DNA of 64,000 bases from Pipra filicauda (Eukaryota > Chordata > Aves > Passeriformes > Pipridae). The notes under the pieces are model-generated. The model had not been told where the DNA came from. It searched no databases and was given only the letters and a program-made list of their open reading frames with translations. Positions 1-11,156 of the stretch are shown here, piece by piece. The stretch lies in NCBI RefSeq assembly GCF_003945595.2, contig NW_024104451.1, positions 690,941 to 754,940 of the forward strand. The letters are read 5' to 3'. Both the position numbers and the translations under genes were made by a program. The stretch's first letter is position 1; each line of letters starts with the position of its first letter.

Positions 1-1954
1 ATTTTAGTGTTTTAAACCCACAGAAGGACATTCAGTTTGGATTTTGGCTGGAGGATCTCCCAGCAGCGCTCTCCTGCCGGTGTCTCTGGAAGGCCTGTTC
101 TTCTGTAATTTTTTTTACAACAGGTTTTCAAATGATGCAGTGATTTTACACTTTTCTAATAAAAAAATAAGTGCTTCCTTAAAATAAGAAACAACTGTGT
201 GCAGGGAAGCCGGAGCAGTCCAGCTCCACCTGTGCATCTCTAAGTGTTGGTGTTTCCATTTTTCAGTGGCTTAAGAAAATACAGGCTGTGGGGGTAAATT
301 CTGCTCGACAGCTGTAATACCGCTCTTTGTACTGTTTGAGTATGATCCTGACAAAGGTTCCTGCCTTTATGGGAGATATTAAATGTTTCAACATGATAAC
401 TAAACTTTTAAACAGTTACAGTATATTTTTTCTAATACCATAGCATAATTTTGTGTGGAAGCTGGAGTTACAACTCAGTTACACAGACGCACTGAATTTA
501 ACAGGTTTATAGTGGCAAAGGGTTGGAAGAGTTAATGGGGCTGTAACAGTTTGATTGCTTTGGGAATGGTGAAATGGGGGTGTCTCTTTCAAAATCGTGT
601 GGTCTCTGTTGAGAAACACAAATGCTGTGGTGCAGGGAGGGTGTGAGGGAGCAGGAGGCCTGGTGGTGTGTAGAGCACTGAGTAGCACCCTTGGTGCTGC
701 AAAAACTGGGTTCAAGCATAAACCTTTTCCTTAAAGTGCAGCTAGAGCAAAATAGATGAGAGAGAATGTGTAGGGCTGGAAAAAGGTAAGGGTCAGCAGT
801 GGAAGGAGAAATAATCCCAGATGAGACAGAGCTGAGGCAGGGAAGACGCTTTTTCAGGCTCTAGGTGAGGGTTTTCCATGTCCAGGTGAGCCTCTCCATT
901 TCCGCCAGCCAGAGGAGCAAATCACCTTTGCTTTACTGGAGCCGTGGATATTTTGTGTCTTGTCTTGACACTCTTACAGGCTCTGCTGTCCCCTCCAGAG
1001 TGGGTCACTGATATTCTTCAGCAGGAGCCACTCCTTGCAGGCAACTGAGCATTTCAGCCGCATAGTCAGTGTTCCTAAGTTGTCCACATGGAGAGCTGGA
1101 GGTTTGGCTCGAGATGATGAAGGAAACTCAGATTGTCTTGTCTCCTGGCTAATTAGAGCGATGCTGCTGGAGTTGAAAATTCATCTAATCTTTGGATTGC
1201 ATAGAAGGATAATAGTGGAAGTCTTCCAGAGGTCCAGGAACCGGAGATTTTTCTCAGTCCATTGGGCATCCAGTGGAACAGCATCTAGCTGACTGGCACA
1301 TTCAAAATTGCTGTTGTAATAATTGAAAATAGAAATAAGAACTGAATTTGTCGTGTATATGTGGCAGCCCTGAGGTTGTGACATAGTAAATAACCCTTTT
1401 TATGCATTTGGGGAAAAAGAAAGGCAAGCAGTGTGTGTCAGAGTGCTGCTGGTTTGGGAGCTGGAGCGAAGGAGGGGAGGCATGCAGGGGACTCCGCGGC
1501 CTGTGAGAGCCATCGTCTTCCTGGAACTGAGAGGCCAGTTGCCTGTTTCTGCAGTTTGAATGAGTCTCCTGAAGCATAGCCCAGCATAGGGGTTTGGATT
1601 GGATTTGTTCGAAAATGGAAAAGTACAGGAGATGAATGATTCCTTGTCTAAATAAATTTGTCTTTGTGTAAACCTATAATTTGGGATGGGAAAGTTGCCT
1701 ATGCTGAGTTACATATGTAGGAGCCCAGGCTTTAGGTTTGATATATGAAAGGGAATCATCTAGTTATTCCCACCGAAAGATGCATGCTATTGAATTCTCC
1801 AAGTCCTATGCAAATCATTTTAATTTTACAATTTTTATTCTTTTAAAAATAAAATGACCTGCCAAGACCATGCAACTGGTGTGAGATTGTGTTTCTCATC
1901 ATGGTTTCTGCGTGGTGCTCACAGAGACTGAGTTAAGCCTTTGTGTTCTGCATT

Positions 1955-2135
1955 CATAGGATCCCAGAATGGTTTGTGTTGGAAGGGACCTTAAAGACCA
2001 TCTTCTTCCAACCGCTTGCCGTGCATGGCAAAGTGTCCTTCCAAGGGTTTTTTGGGAGTGCTCTTCCCATCCCTGGGAGAATGCATTGCTCTCCGGTTCT
2101 GTTGTACCTGCATTTCGTGAGAAGCTGATTACGTG
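1955..2135 (-). mobile_element. CR1 LINE 3' fragment (degraded)
   Basis: The plus strand carries an altered form of the reverse complement of the avian CR1 3' end: an 'agaatggtttgtgttggaag' block, then 'ggaccttaaagaccatc' and a 'ttccaacc' block. The later part is heavily diverged, with a T-rich interruption around 2045-2055. The element is therefore on the minus strand, 5'-truncated and old. Confidence 0.75.
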
Positions 2136-2382
2136 GTTCCTAATAGCAGTAGTGACAATAAATAACACTTTTGAAATTTGATTCCTCCAAAAGCCCAGAA
2201 CAGCACAAAATGAACTGCAAGTTTTTATACAGTCAGGAAACTTTCATCACAATCTCGACTTTAACCAAAGCTGTACCTGCTTCTGTTATATAAAGATTAG
2301 TTTTTTGGAAGGGAAAAGTCTCCTTGGTATTGAGTGTCTCATATCAAAGGAATTATGTGTTTAAGCTCTTTGTTTTAGCCTC

Positions 2383-2424
2383 AATCCTTTCTTCATCATA
2401 TAAAATCCTTTCTTCATTATATAA
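2383..2424. repeat. 21-bp tandem duplication
   Basis: Two adjacent 21-bp copies of a unit beginning aatcctttcttcat differ at one position (catca versus catta). It is a simple local duplication in intronic DNA with no evident function. Confidence 0.85.
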
Positions 2425-5400
2425 AATAATTTCAGAATTTAAAAAACTTCAGTGAGATTTCCTAGACATTTATTAGATGTAAGAAGGAATAATGTTGCAG
2501 TAAACAGGAGATGCAGTTTTCAGTCAAACCTTAGTCCAGTACTGGTGATCACAAGAATACCCGGGCTGGTTATGTTGGTGTTTATGGAGCTCAGCAAGAA
2601 TTTGGTGATAAAGGAGCACCTATGGGGTGCTATGTCAGCCCAGAAAGGTCTGGTAGTGGTTAAATTCAGCTTTAAGATTGCTACTTGAAAAGGCATTTTT
2701 TGTAACTTTGGAAGGCAAGATAAAATACAGTCTCTTGTCAAGATGCTCCTGATTTTAATTATCATCTCATTTTGTGTGCTGATAGTGGTGATGGATCTTT
2801 GTGGAAAGTTAGGTACTGCAATATTCATCTGGTGCAAGTGATGGTGTGTTTCTTCCAAATGGAAATATCCTCTAACATGAGAAATTAGTAACTCTGCTAA
2901 TGGAAATTCTTTGACCTGTGTAGACTGCAGCTTCCAAGAGAATAGCTAATTCCCACTTAGCTTGTGCCTTAGGAAAAGACTGGCAGCTGCCTTGTTTGGT
3001 ATCTTGGCTGCTGAAAGTGGGAATTTCTATGTGGATAACTTAGCTGTGTTTGAGGCTTGTTCTGGAGTTATCATCTTGCTTTTGAGAGAAGTTCCAAGGA
3101 TCTCAGCAGTCAAATTCTGTTGAAAGAAAAACTAATATCTCAGCTGAGACGTGTCCATTACAGCTTGGCTTGAGTCATGGGCTTTCAACAAACCTCATGA
3201 AACTTTAACAAACAGATGTTTCATTAAACCTGCTGTCAGAGTACATCAGGATATCACTGCAAAAGGTGATATATGTTATAACAAGCTGTAATTTTCTCCT
3301 TGTGGAAAACATTTGGCTTTAGATGTTTTATGCTTGAGGGCTTACAGGAGTGCAGTACTGTGTCAGCGTGAGTGAATGAAGCCTGCCTTCCTGGAGACTA
3401 ATGTGTTTTGTTTTCTTGGTGTTTGAGAAATCATTAACGCTAAACAAGTCTTTCTGTAACTGGAATGCTTCACAGGGCTGTTTTTATGGATTCCTTGGGG
3501 TCTGCTAAGGTGTGCGCTCAGTCTCCAGGTCTCTTACTGTAAGTCAGGTAACTTGCTGTAATGAAAGTTGGAGTTATTGAGCCAGTATTGATTGGGTGCT
3601 TTCCTTTTAGCAAATTTGGTCTCATCCCAAGTGCGCAGTGGGAATGGAGACAGCAGCAGTTAATTGTTTTTCTTCCCATAGCCCAGGCTGACCATCCTCA
3701 GTTTCTCACTGGATCTTGCTAAGGCAGCTGGTCTCTCCCAGTCCCTCTTCTCTGGAGCAGTCGGGTGTCCACAGAGCATCTCATGCCCTCCTCCTGTAAT
3801 GAGGGCCAGTCAGAAGGGAGAACTGGAGGAACAAAAGCCCCTCAGTTCCTTGCACCAAGGAGTTCAGATGATTTTTCTTCCCTCCGGTTCCCCACCCTTC
3901 AGCCAAATGTCCGCCTCACCCCGCTGTGCTAAGGTGCGGGTGCTCTGCATGGGGACTGGCTGCTGCACCTCAGAGGCCTCCTTAAAAACAGCTTTTACAA
4001 GGCCTGGCCTTTCCTATCTTGGCATGGCTTTGGAGCTCACCAGCCAGTTTGTTATGTGACTCGATTTTAGGCCATCTAAAATAATCCGTGGAACACTATT
4101 TTATAAAAAGGGCGAAAAAATAGAACTAATGGAGTATCTGCTGTAGAATGTGAAAAGCTTTTTTAGTTTTGGATTACACAATGAATTATATTAAAATTTC
4201 CTGTTTCAGATTTTGGTTTTGCTCATCAACTTGGTGTCCGATCACGGTGTTTGGGCAGGTGCATATTGCTGGAAACAGGTCACTGCTTGTGATTTAGTCA
4301 CTCAGATCTTCAACTTGGTGCTACACTTCTTGAATTACAGTGATTATCTAGAAATAATCACAAGAAGATACTAGAGGTTGAAAAGCTTTAGATGACTATT
4401 CAAAGTGCTGCAAAGCATATATGATCTCATTTAATGTATTTAATGTAAATCCTCTTTCCTTCCCTCCAAGTTGCTGGGTTGGCAGAAGTGCAAAGGCTAT
4501 GGCACAACAGGGCTTTTAAAGCAATTTTGCTTTGTTATCTGGATAGAAGATGGCAAATTTCTGCTTTGTCTTTCTGAGTCGTCCCTCTTCTGCTTCCCCT
4601 GTTTGTTTTTGGGCAGTCCCCTTCCCCACTGATGAGCAGGCAGGCACGTAAGCAGAAAATGTGCTTGCAAACCAGCCCTGGGCTGTCCCTATAGATCCCG
4701 TTGATTTGAGGGGCGGGGTTTTGTTGTCGCTGGAGCCATTGGCTTTACTGCTGCGTTTTTATTACCCGGGGAGGCTTGAGGGCAGTTTAAGGAGCCCGTG
4801 AACAGGAGCAGGTTCCGGGGATGGATTCCCCTGCACTAACAGTGTCTGTCTGAGGTGGTCGTGTGGGCTCGGAACGTGCTTCTGGAATGAGCTTAACCTG
4901 AGCCAGTTTAGGCGCTTGCTTAGGATTGAGCTGAGGGGCATCCTGGCTGTGCTGGTTTCTCTTTTCTGAAGATTAATTTAATCTAGATGTGTTTGTCTTA
5001 AGAAACAAATACCTTATTCTAGATAAAACTTGCCCTTTTTCATATAATAAAATGTTATTTCCAGGCAGAGGGAGTATTCCATTTTCTATCTATAATGAAA
5101 GGCTGATTTTTTGAGATCCTCAGTTTTGCTGTTAAAATCCAAACATAGTAACATGTGCTTTTTACATTACTAAGGAGAGAGTTTGATTTGGTACAAAACT
5201 GCATATTAAAAACGGAGGTATTCACCATTATATTTGGTATTTTTGTTGTTTTGCATCATTGTCTGATGAAATGTGGTGGTTTTCTTTCAGGATTGCATTT
5301 TTGGGAGTTGCTGTTTAACCATGTTTGCCAGTCTGGAATTACCTGAAGACCTGTTTCACACCACAAAATACTAAAGTTGTGGAATTTGTTTTGGTAGGTA

Positions 5401-8400
5401 AAGTAAGCATATGATGCATCTAAATACTTCTTGTTCTTATACATTCTCCCTTACCTGTGCCACTGGTGGGCCCTTGTCCTCACTGCAGGGCTGAGCTGCT
5501 TCCAGAGCTGCCTTCCCACTCTGCCATGCAGGGTTAGGGACATTTGCCATCAGGTTTGTGGCTGTTTCCAGACCTTCCTCCCAAAGAGAACAATTGAGGT
5601 GCATTTGTGGTGCTATCCCTCTTTATTACCAAAGTTTGAAATTCCAAATTACTGGAACTACCCCTGGCTAAGTTGTTTCCGAGGAAATTTTACTGCATGT
5701 TTAATTATTTTTATTAGTTTATTTTTAAGTATTCTTTCATGTTACACCAGTGATTCTTAGCCTTATTTAATCTCCTTGTGTGAGAAAATGACATTTGCCT
5801 AGAATTTGTTTAAAAGTCTTTTTTTTTGTTTAGAAGTCTATCTTTGCCAGAAACAATGTCATTTTAATCTTTGTGTCGTGGAAGGGTCGTGGGTATCTAG
5901 GTTTATTACTTGTTCAGATTTAACAATTTAACAGATCGCTATGCTGGCAACAAATGAAACAGTTGTAGGAGGATAATGTGAACAAATCTCCAATAGAAAC
6001 AGTGTTATGGTCAGTGTTTCTGGGTCTTAATAGGTACTTTAAATGTAGCCTGTGTGACTGTGTGGAAGTACATGTTATGGATTGAAAGCCATTCTCTCAG
6101 CAGTATTCTGGCAATGCTGAACCTCCTCTGCCTCCATCATGAAAACCTTTACATATTTTTCCCACTGGCACCTAAAACAGAGGAACCAGAAAACATCAAG
6201 TGTATTATCCAAGACATGCTGTTTTCCTGATTTTTTTTTCTAATAAGTTGCTTGAAAACCCTCTTCCAGTGAAGGCAGAAGCAAGGAAGGTTCTGTATCC
6301 TTTGGAGATTTTGTTGCTACTGCCGTCCAAGACTTTTTCTTCTCACTGTCAGTTCTGGGTTCGCCAAGGGATTTGACTATAACCTCATTTCTTCCTCTTC
6401 CTTGTTGCAGCTTTAAATAATGGTCATTGTGGGGATGAGGACTCTGTTCAGTGCTAACTTGAACAAGTGCTAACTTGTGCCATCTGCTAGTCCATCCTTC
6501 CTTCTGCTCTCACCCTTCCCAATGTCTTGTGTAATTTGGAAGAGTACAGTTAGAAGTGTAGAGCAGGATTTTAGTACTTTTTATTTAATTGGGCTCCCTG
6601 AATATTTTTTTTGAGAGAGTGCATGTTCTGATATGGTATCAGTTGTGAAAGTGTTTATTTTGAATACATATAAACAGCTTGTAAATCAGTAGACTGTGGG
6701 ACAGGTGATCTTAGAAAGCATTAGTTTGGTTTGTGTGCTTTGTGTCATGTAATATGTAGGAGAAATCATATGTAGGCAAGAGATTTCAAGTTCTGTTTAA
6801 GAGACAAATTGACATAAGTTTGGATCATTTGAGTGAATCTTGGGATAAGAATACCAATATATCAGTTGGTTTTTTTTTTCCTTTGTGTTTTTTTTCACCC
6901 TAGAGACCAGCACTTCCATCTGGTGGTGCTGGCACTCCAGAACCTCCTGGCTTTCCAGTGCTCAGCTGCTCCCCAGTTAGTGACAACTGGCTGTTTCAGA
7001 TTTTGCTCTAATCCCATCTCTCCCGGGGACTGGACGGGATTTTCCAAGCCTTGCCCAGCCATGTGGTGCTGGGATTGTTGTGCAGGTGGCCTGTTGATGT
7101 CAGGCTGGTGGTGGGGGACAAACTGCTTTCGGGGCTTCCCGTGGTGTGCGTGGGACCCAGCTGTCCATCAGCCCAGGAGTTGACTGTGACATCTCTCTAT
7201 CCTGCAGGAATTCTTCCTCTAGAGAGTCTCCGTTTTGCAGGTTTTAGTGGGTCAATTGTTTTATCCATATGCTGAGTGTACCTGGGAGCTCCAGGCTCTA
7301 GCAGCCCAAGCTGTGCTCTGCACTCTGAGGTTGGGCACTCTGGTCTTCATGGGCCACCCCCTACCCCCAAACGATACTGCAGGTGCACTTTGGCCATTTG
7401 TCTGTTATTTAGCTACTTATCCCCACCTCTCTTACTTCAGTTTAATAGTTAGGCTGTACTGAATAAGACCAACTTCATAATAAATGTCATAACACTTGTT
7501 ATGCTGCAGTAGCTGGTCCTGGGTCAGGTTCCCGAGTAGATGGTTGCCGTGTGGTAGCACTGGACTTGCTCTGAGTTTCTAGAAACAATTGTATAATGAG
7601 AAATGCTGATTTGGAAACTCTGAAGGGGCAGGTGCAAGGATAGGAAGGAGGCTATGTGTGGTCTTTGAAGGGAGGATGATGGTCAGAGACTTTTTTGTGC
7701 TGCCATGTAAGCATGAATGCTTGAGTTCCTGAAGCGTGCTGTGGTTATGCAGATCAGTTCAGGTGTGATTCTTACTCATCAGAGACCCTCCATAACCCCC
7801 TGGAAGTTCTAGCTTATAGGAACTGTTGAATGACCAGAGTTTTATCTGGGTGTGCTTATGCTGAAAGCATTTTGTATTTATGTGGAAAAGTGTTGAGGGA
7901 AGGTACACGCTAATTATGATCACGTACTGGCTCAGGATTTATGGATGTCAACCCTATAACCAGGAGATTACAGAATTTGTTAGGACAAGGGGTGCAGCTG
8001 GAATTTATTTGCCCCAAGATGGATGGCGTGCCATGTGCTACCTGAAGATGTTGAAAATCATTGCTTTCTCCTGTCATACTTGAGATAAATGATACCTCAT
8101 AGGAATGGACTAAATTGCATGTGTTTGAGAGGAAGAGAGGACAGATGGATGTAGCAGAGATCCTGAGGAGCATAATGTGAAGAAAAAATGCAAAAGGAGC
8201 TATAGCTACATGATCCAGAAGGTAAAATTTAAAGCTCAGTCTTGGTTTGTTTCCTTAACTCACAATATCCTTGCAGTCCTGTGATTCTCTGAGTCAATGA
8301 AACAAAGCCTGTGGTCCTTTGGGATTTAGCAAACTCTATTCTAATAGTGTTTATGAAGGGCCATAATTTCAACAAGTTGTGTCAGATTTTGGTACGTTGA

Positions 8401-10627
8401 GGTGAGGTTGATGAAATCTGGTCTAAGCTGCAGCATTTTCATGGATTCTGCAAAACCATGATTTAAGCAGTCTGGGAGTCTTCTGCTCTTTCACAGAGAA
8501 GATGGAGGCTTCAGACACTTCCATTCCAAAAAAGATTGGAATTGTTTATGCTCTTGTAGATAAACTCGTATTTCTTTGGTGTTAGGGATTGTCAGACGTA
8601 CTCATGTTTCTTGCTGCAGGTGCAACACCCCATCACCTCCAAGTAACTGTGCTTTTTCAACACATAAGAGCCTGTATATTGAGCTGAGATTTCTCTTCCT
8701 GAAAAACTTACTCAAGATTTTCAGATAAGTAATGTTCTATGCACTTTTCTTAAAAACAGAGTGCTTGTATTTCACAGGATGCATTCCTTGCACAGAATGG
8801 CTGTGCTTGATCATTAAAAGTCTGCTTGTGTAGGATTCCCAGCTCCTCTCTCCCTGGAGTCAGTGAATGTGGAATGAAAGATGTAGAAGCGCTCTCCTGC
8901 TTGGTGCAAAGCCTGCTTGGATAAGGAAGTTTCCTGTTCAAGAAATTATGTGTGAAAATCAATTGAAACAGCTTTTCACAGATTCCTATTAATTGTGATT
9001 CTCATTTTCTGGGCACCTGACACAAAACTGAGGGTTTGACTTAATGGAAGTGGCAGACACTCAGAGCTGTAATTTAGATACAGAGCTGACAACAAGGAGT
9101 CTCGGAGAAAAAAAAACACATTTGCCTGATAATGAATTTTTTAAAATTTATGTCTCTGTTGCCCATCTTTAAAATTTCCATGAGAATAATAGTGTGTGAA
9201 AGCAGTATGAAAATAGATCAGTGACTGTGAGACATTTTAACTTAATTTCTGTTACAGGATTGCAAAAGAGCTTGTGAGACAAAATTAGCTGTATTTTTAA
9301 TCTGAGGTTTGAGTCCTGTAAGGATGAGGGCTGGTGCTGCAGGATGAGAGGGTAACTCTGTGTAAAATAAGGGATTATTCCTTAGTCCTGTTGGCCCATC
9401 TGGTGTGAGGGAGGGTTGCAAGGGAGAAAAAACACATATTTTGTAAAATCACAGTGAGTGTGTGCATAGAAACCTGACCAAAAGATGAGGGGATTTTGTG
9501 ACTTCCAAGTCCTTGATTTTTCCTTTGTAATATTTTCCCTTCAGCCGTATTATATGTGTGTGCCAAAAGAATAGCGCTGAATCTGAGCTTGTCTAACATT
9601 GTTAGATTTTTTTATTAGAAAAGGCTGTCAGTAGTATCTACATCTCACCTTTAATCTCCAAGTTGTGGTTTTAATTTGCGTTGGGAACTCGAACCTCTGC
9701 CAAAACCCCCGTCCGTATCCTATTCAAGGGTATGTTGTCCCAGACTAAACCTGGTGGGTTGTGTTGAATACCCACGGCTTTGGAATTATGAGGTCTTGAC
9801 AGTCCTGGCTGGTAAATGGGTTCGGTTTTGACAGTGGTGGTCAGGAACAGGTCCGTTTTTTGGGTTTGGCATCAGCTTTGGCTGTTGGTGTAGATGGTTT
9901 GAATCTCTTAGCAGTACCTGCAGAGTGTTGAGTGTTAGAGCAGATGTCTCACCTGGAAAAGGAAGTGCCATAGCCCTTAGAATGACCTGTGATGGAATGA
10001 GAGAATGTGCATCTTAACTAAACATTAGTGGTGTCCACTGTAGGTTTAGGGATAACTTACCATAATTGTACTTCTGTACACGTAACAGCTTAAGTTACTG
10101 TCATGATGTCAAAACTTATTGCAATGTCTAGACATTTTATAAAGTAAAAGCCATCAGGTGTGGGACTTGACTTACTGAATTCATTCTTATCCAAGCCTGA
10201 CATGGCGGCATGGGGAGAGTTGTGTGCTGCCACGGAGGGAGCAGATTTCAGGTTGTGATGTGCAAAAGCAGCTGAAAATACCTAAATCTTTACAAACTTT
10301 TAGAAAGTAGGCATAATATGCCTGAGATTTCTCTGAATGTGAGTGAAGTATTTGTCAAATGCTACATTTCTCCTGGTAAAATGTGCTGTGACTGTCCTAC
10401 AAACTTCACAATTATTGCACCTTCAATCTCTAAAACTAAATTCGGTGGTTCTTCCTGTCTTTTTATAATTAAACTATTGCTGTGAGTCTTACCATTCCCT
10501 GGAAGTTGGGCCCTGCAGCATTGGTACTGGGTGCTTGCTTGTCCCCTCTATGAAATGGGGAGGAATGTAATTCATTTTCCTCTGATTTTTTTTCCTTTAC
10601 CGTCCTTTCTACCTGACTGTCATTTAG

Positions 10628-10779
10628 ATCAACTGGAATACTTCTTGAGTCACGTGCAGCAGGATTCTCTTAGGAAACACTTCTCTTTGTTCTTGTGGAG
10701 GAACAATTTGGATGCTGCCATGGCCACCATTTTCAACCTCGCTCAGTTTGTCCCAGCGAGCCCAGCATGGGGTCACCCG
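10628..10779 (+). other. NCOA6: Probable noncoding 5'-leader exon of NCOA6
   Basis: A long pyrimidine tract (about 10585-10622) ends in catttag at 10621-10627, a strong acceptor. The segment to 10779 is followed by the donor gtaggt. The next acceptor at 10881-10882 opens the exon carrying the NCOA6 start codon. The segment contains ATGs at 10712 and 10720 that would be upstream ORFs in the spliced mRNA. It is also open from end to end in the frame of the 10720 ATG, and that frame stops at 10898-10900, before the NCOA6 start. It could instead be a pseudo-exon. RNA evidence would decide. Confidence 0.6.
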
Positions 10780-10900
10780 GTAGGTTTTTCTGTCAGTGAC
10801 TGTGTGTGCCATTGAAAGCAGTTGTTAATGTCTTTACATGATTATTATTATACTTATTATAATTCTTTTTTTCCCTTCCAAGCATCATGTTGACAACTGA
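10720..10900 (+). promoter_or_regulatory. Spliced upstream ORF in the NCOA6 leader
   Basis: ATG at 10720-10722 sits in a strong initiation context (G at -3, G at +4). If 10779 is joined to 10883, the frame runs 20 codons in the leader exon and 5 more in the next exon, then stops with TGA at 10898-10900, 21 nt before the NCOA6 ATG. An uORF ending this close upstream would be expected to lower translation of the main frame or make it depend on reinitiation. A second ATG at 10712, in weaker context, opens another frame that would overlap the NCOA6 start and stop at 10947-10949. The call depends on the inferred splice junction. Confidence 0.45.
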
Positions 10901-10921
10901 CAGGCTCCCATTGTTGGAACA

Positions 10922-11156
10922 ATGGTTTTGGATGATCTGCCTAACTTAAAAGATACATATGCCTCCTTGTACTCCTCAGCTATGGAAGACTTGGAGGTGG
11001 ATTTTGATTCAGGACTGGAGGAAGATGAATTGAAACAGGAGGCTGCTCCTGGGGATTCTACAATCTTTGTAGCTTTTAAAGGAAATATAGGTGACAGAGA
11101 CTTTGAGCAGAAGCTGGATACCATACTGGAGAATGTGCCCAGCCTTTTACACATGG
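10922..11156 (+). CDS. NCOA6: NCOA6 coding exon 1 (residues 1-78)
   Basis: The exon probably begins at 10883 after acceptor ccttccaag, leaving 39 nt of 5'UTR here. It encodes the conserved acidic N-terminus and the block [11 protein letters not shown], typical of NCOA6. It ends in LLHM plus one base of the next codon at donor gtaacg. Reading past that donor gives a frame with no family resemblance, which supports the splice. Confidence 0.93.

Larger units (their letters stand above)
1..10627. other. NCOA6 upstream intron / 5' flank, no supported exon
   Basis: This 10.6-kb stretch is AT-rich, has many stops in all frames, and shows no open frame resembling a known protein. Because a probable noncoding leader exon with a strong acceptor follows at 10628, I infer that it is mainly the first intron(s) of NCOA6, with the promoter outside the window to the left. 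No CpG-rich promoter-like block is visible. It holds one degraded CR1 scrap near 1955-2135, a 21-bp tandem duplication at 2383-2424 and scattered T/A runs. A small untranslated exon could be hidden here and would not be recognisable from sequence alone. Confidence 0.55.

Noticed and set aside
6833..7462. Overlapping plus-strand open frames of 75-116 codons near 7 kb
   Set aside because: They are Cys/Trp/Leu-rich with no family resemblance and no consistent splice pattern. No repeat family was recognised either.
10531..10815. 94-codon open frame treated as an independent small protein gene
   Set aside because: Its first part lies in the pyrimidine tract of a splice acceptor and its end runs past a good donor. 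The spliced leader-exon explanation is better, leaving only the 25-codon upstream ORF.
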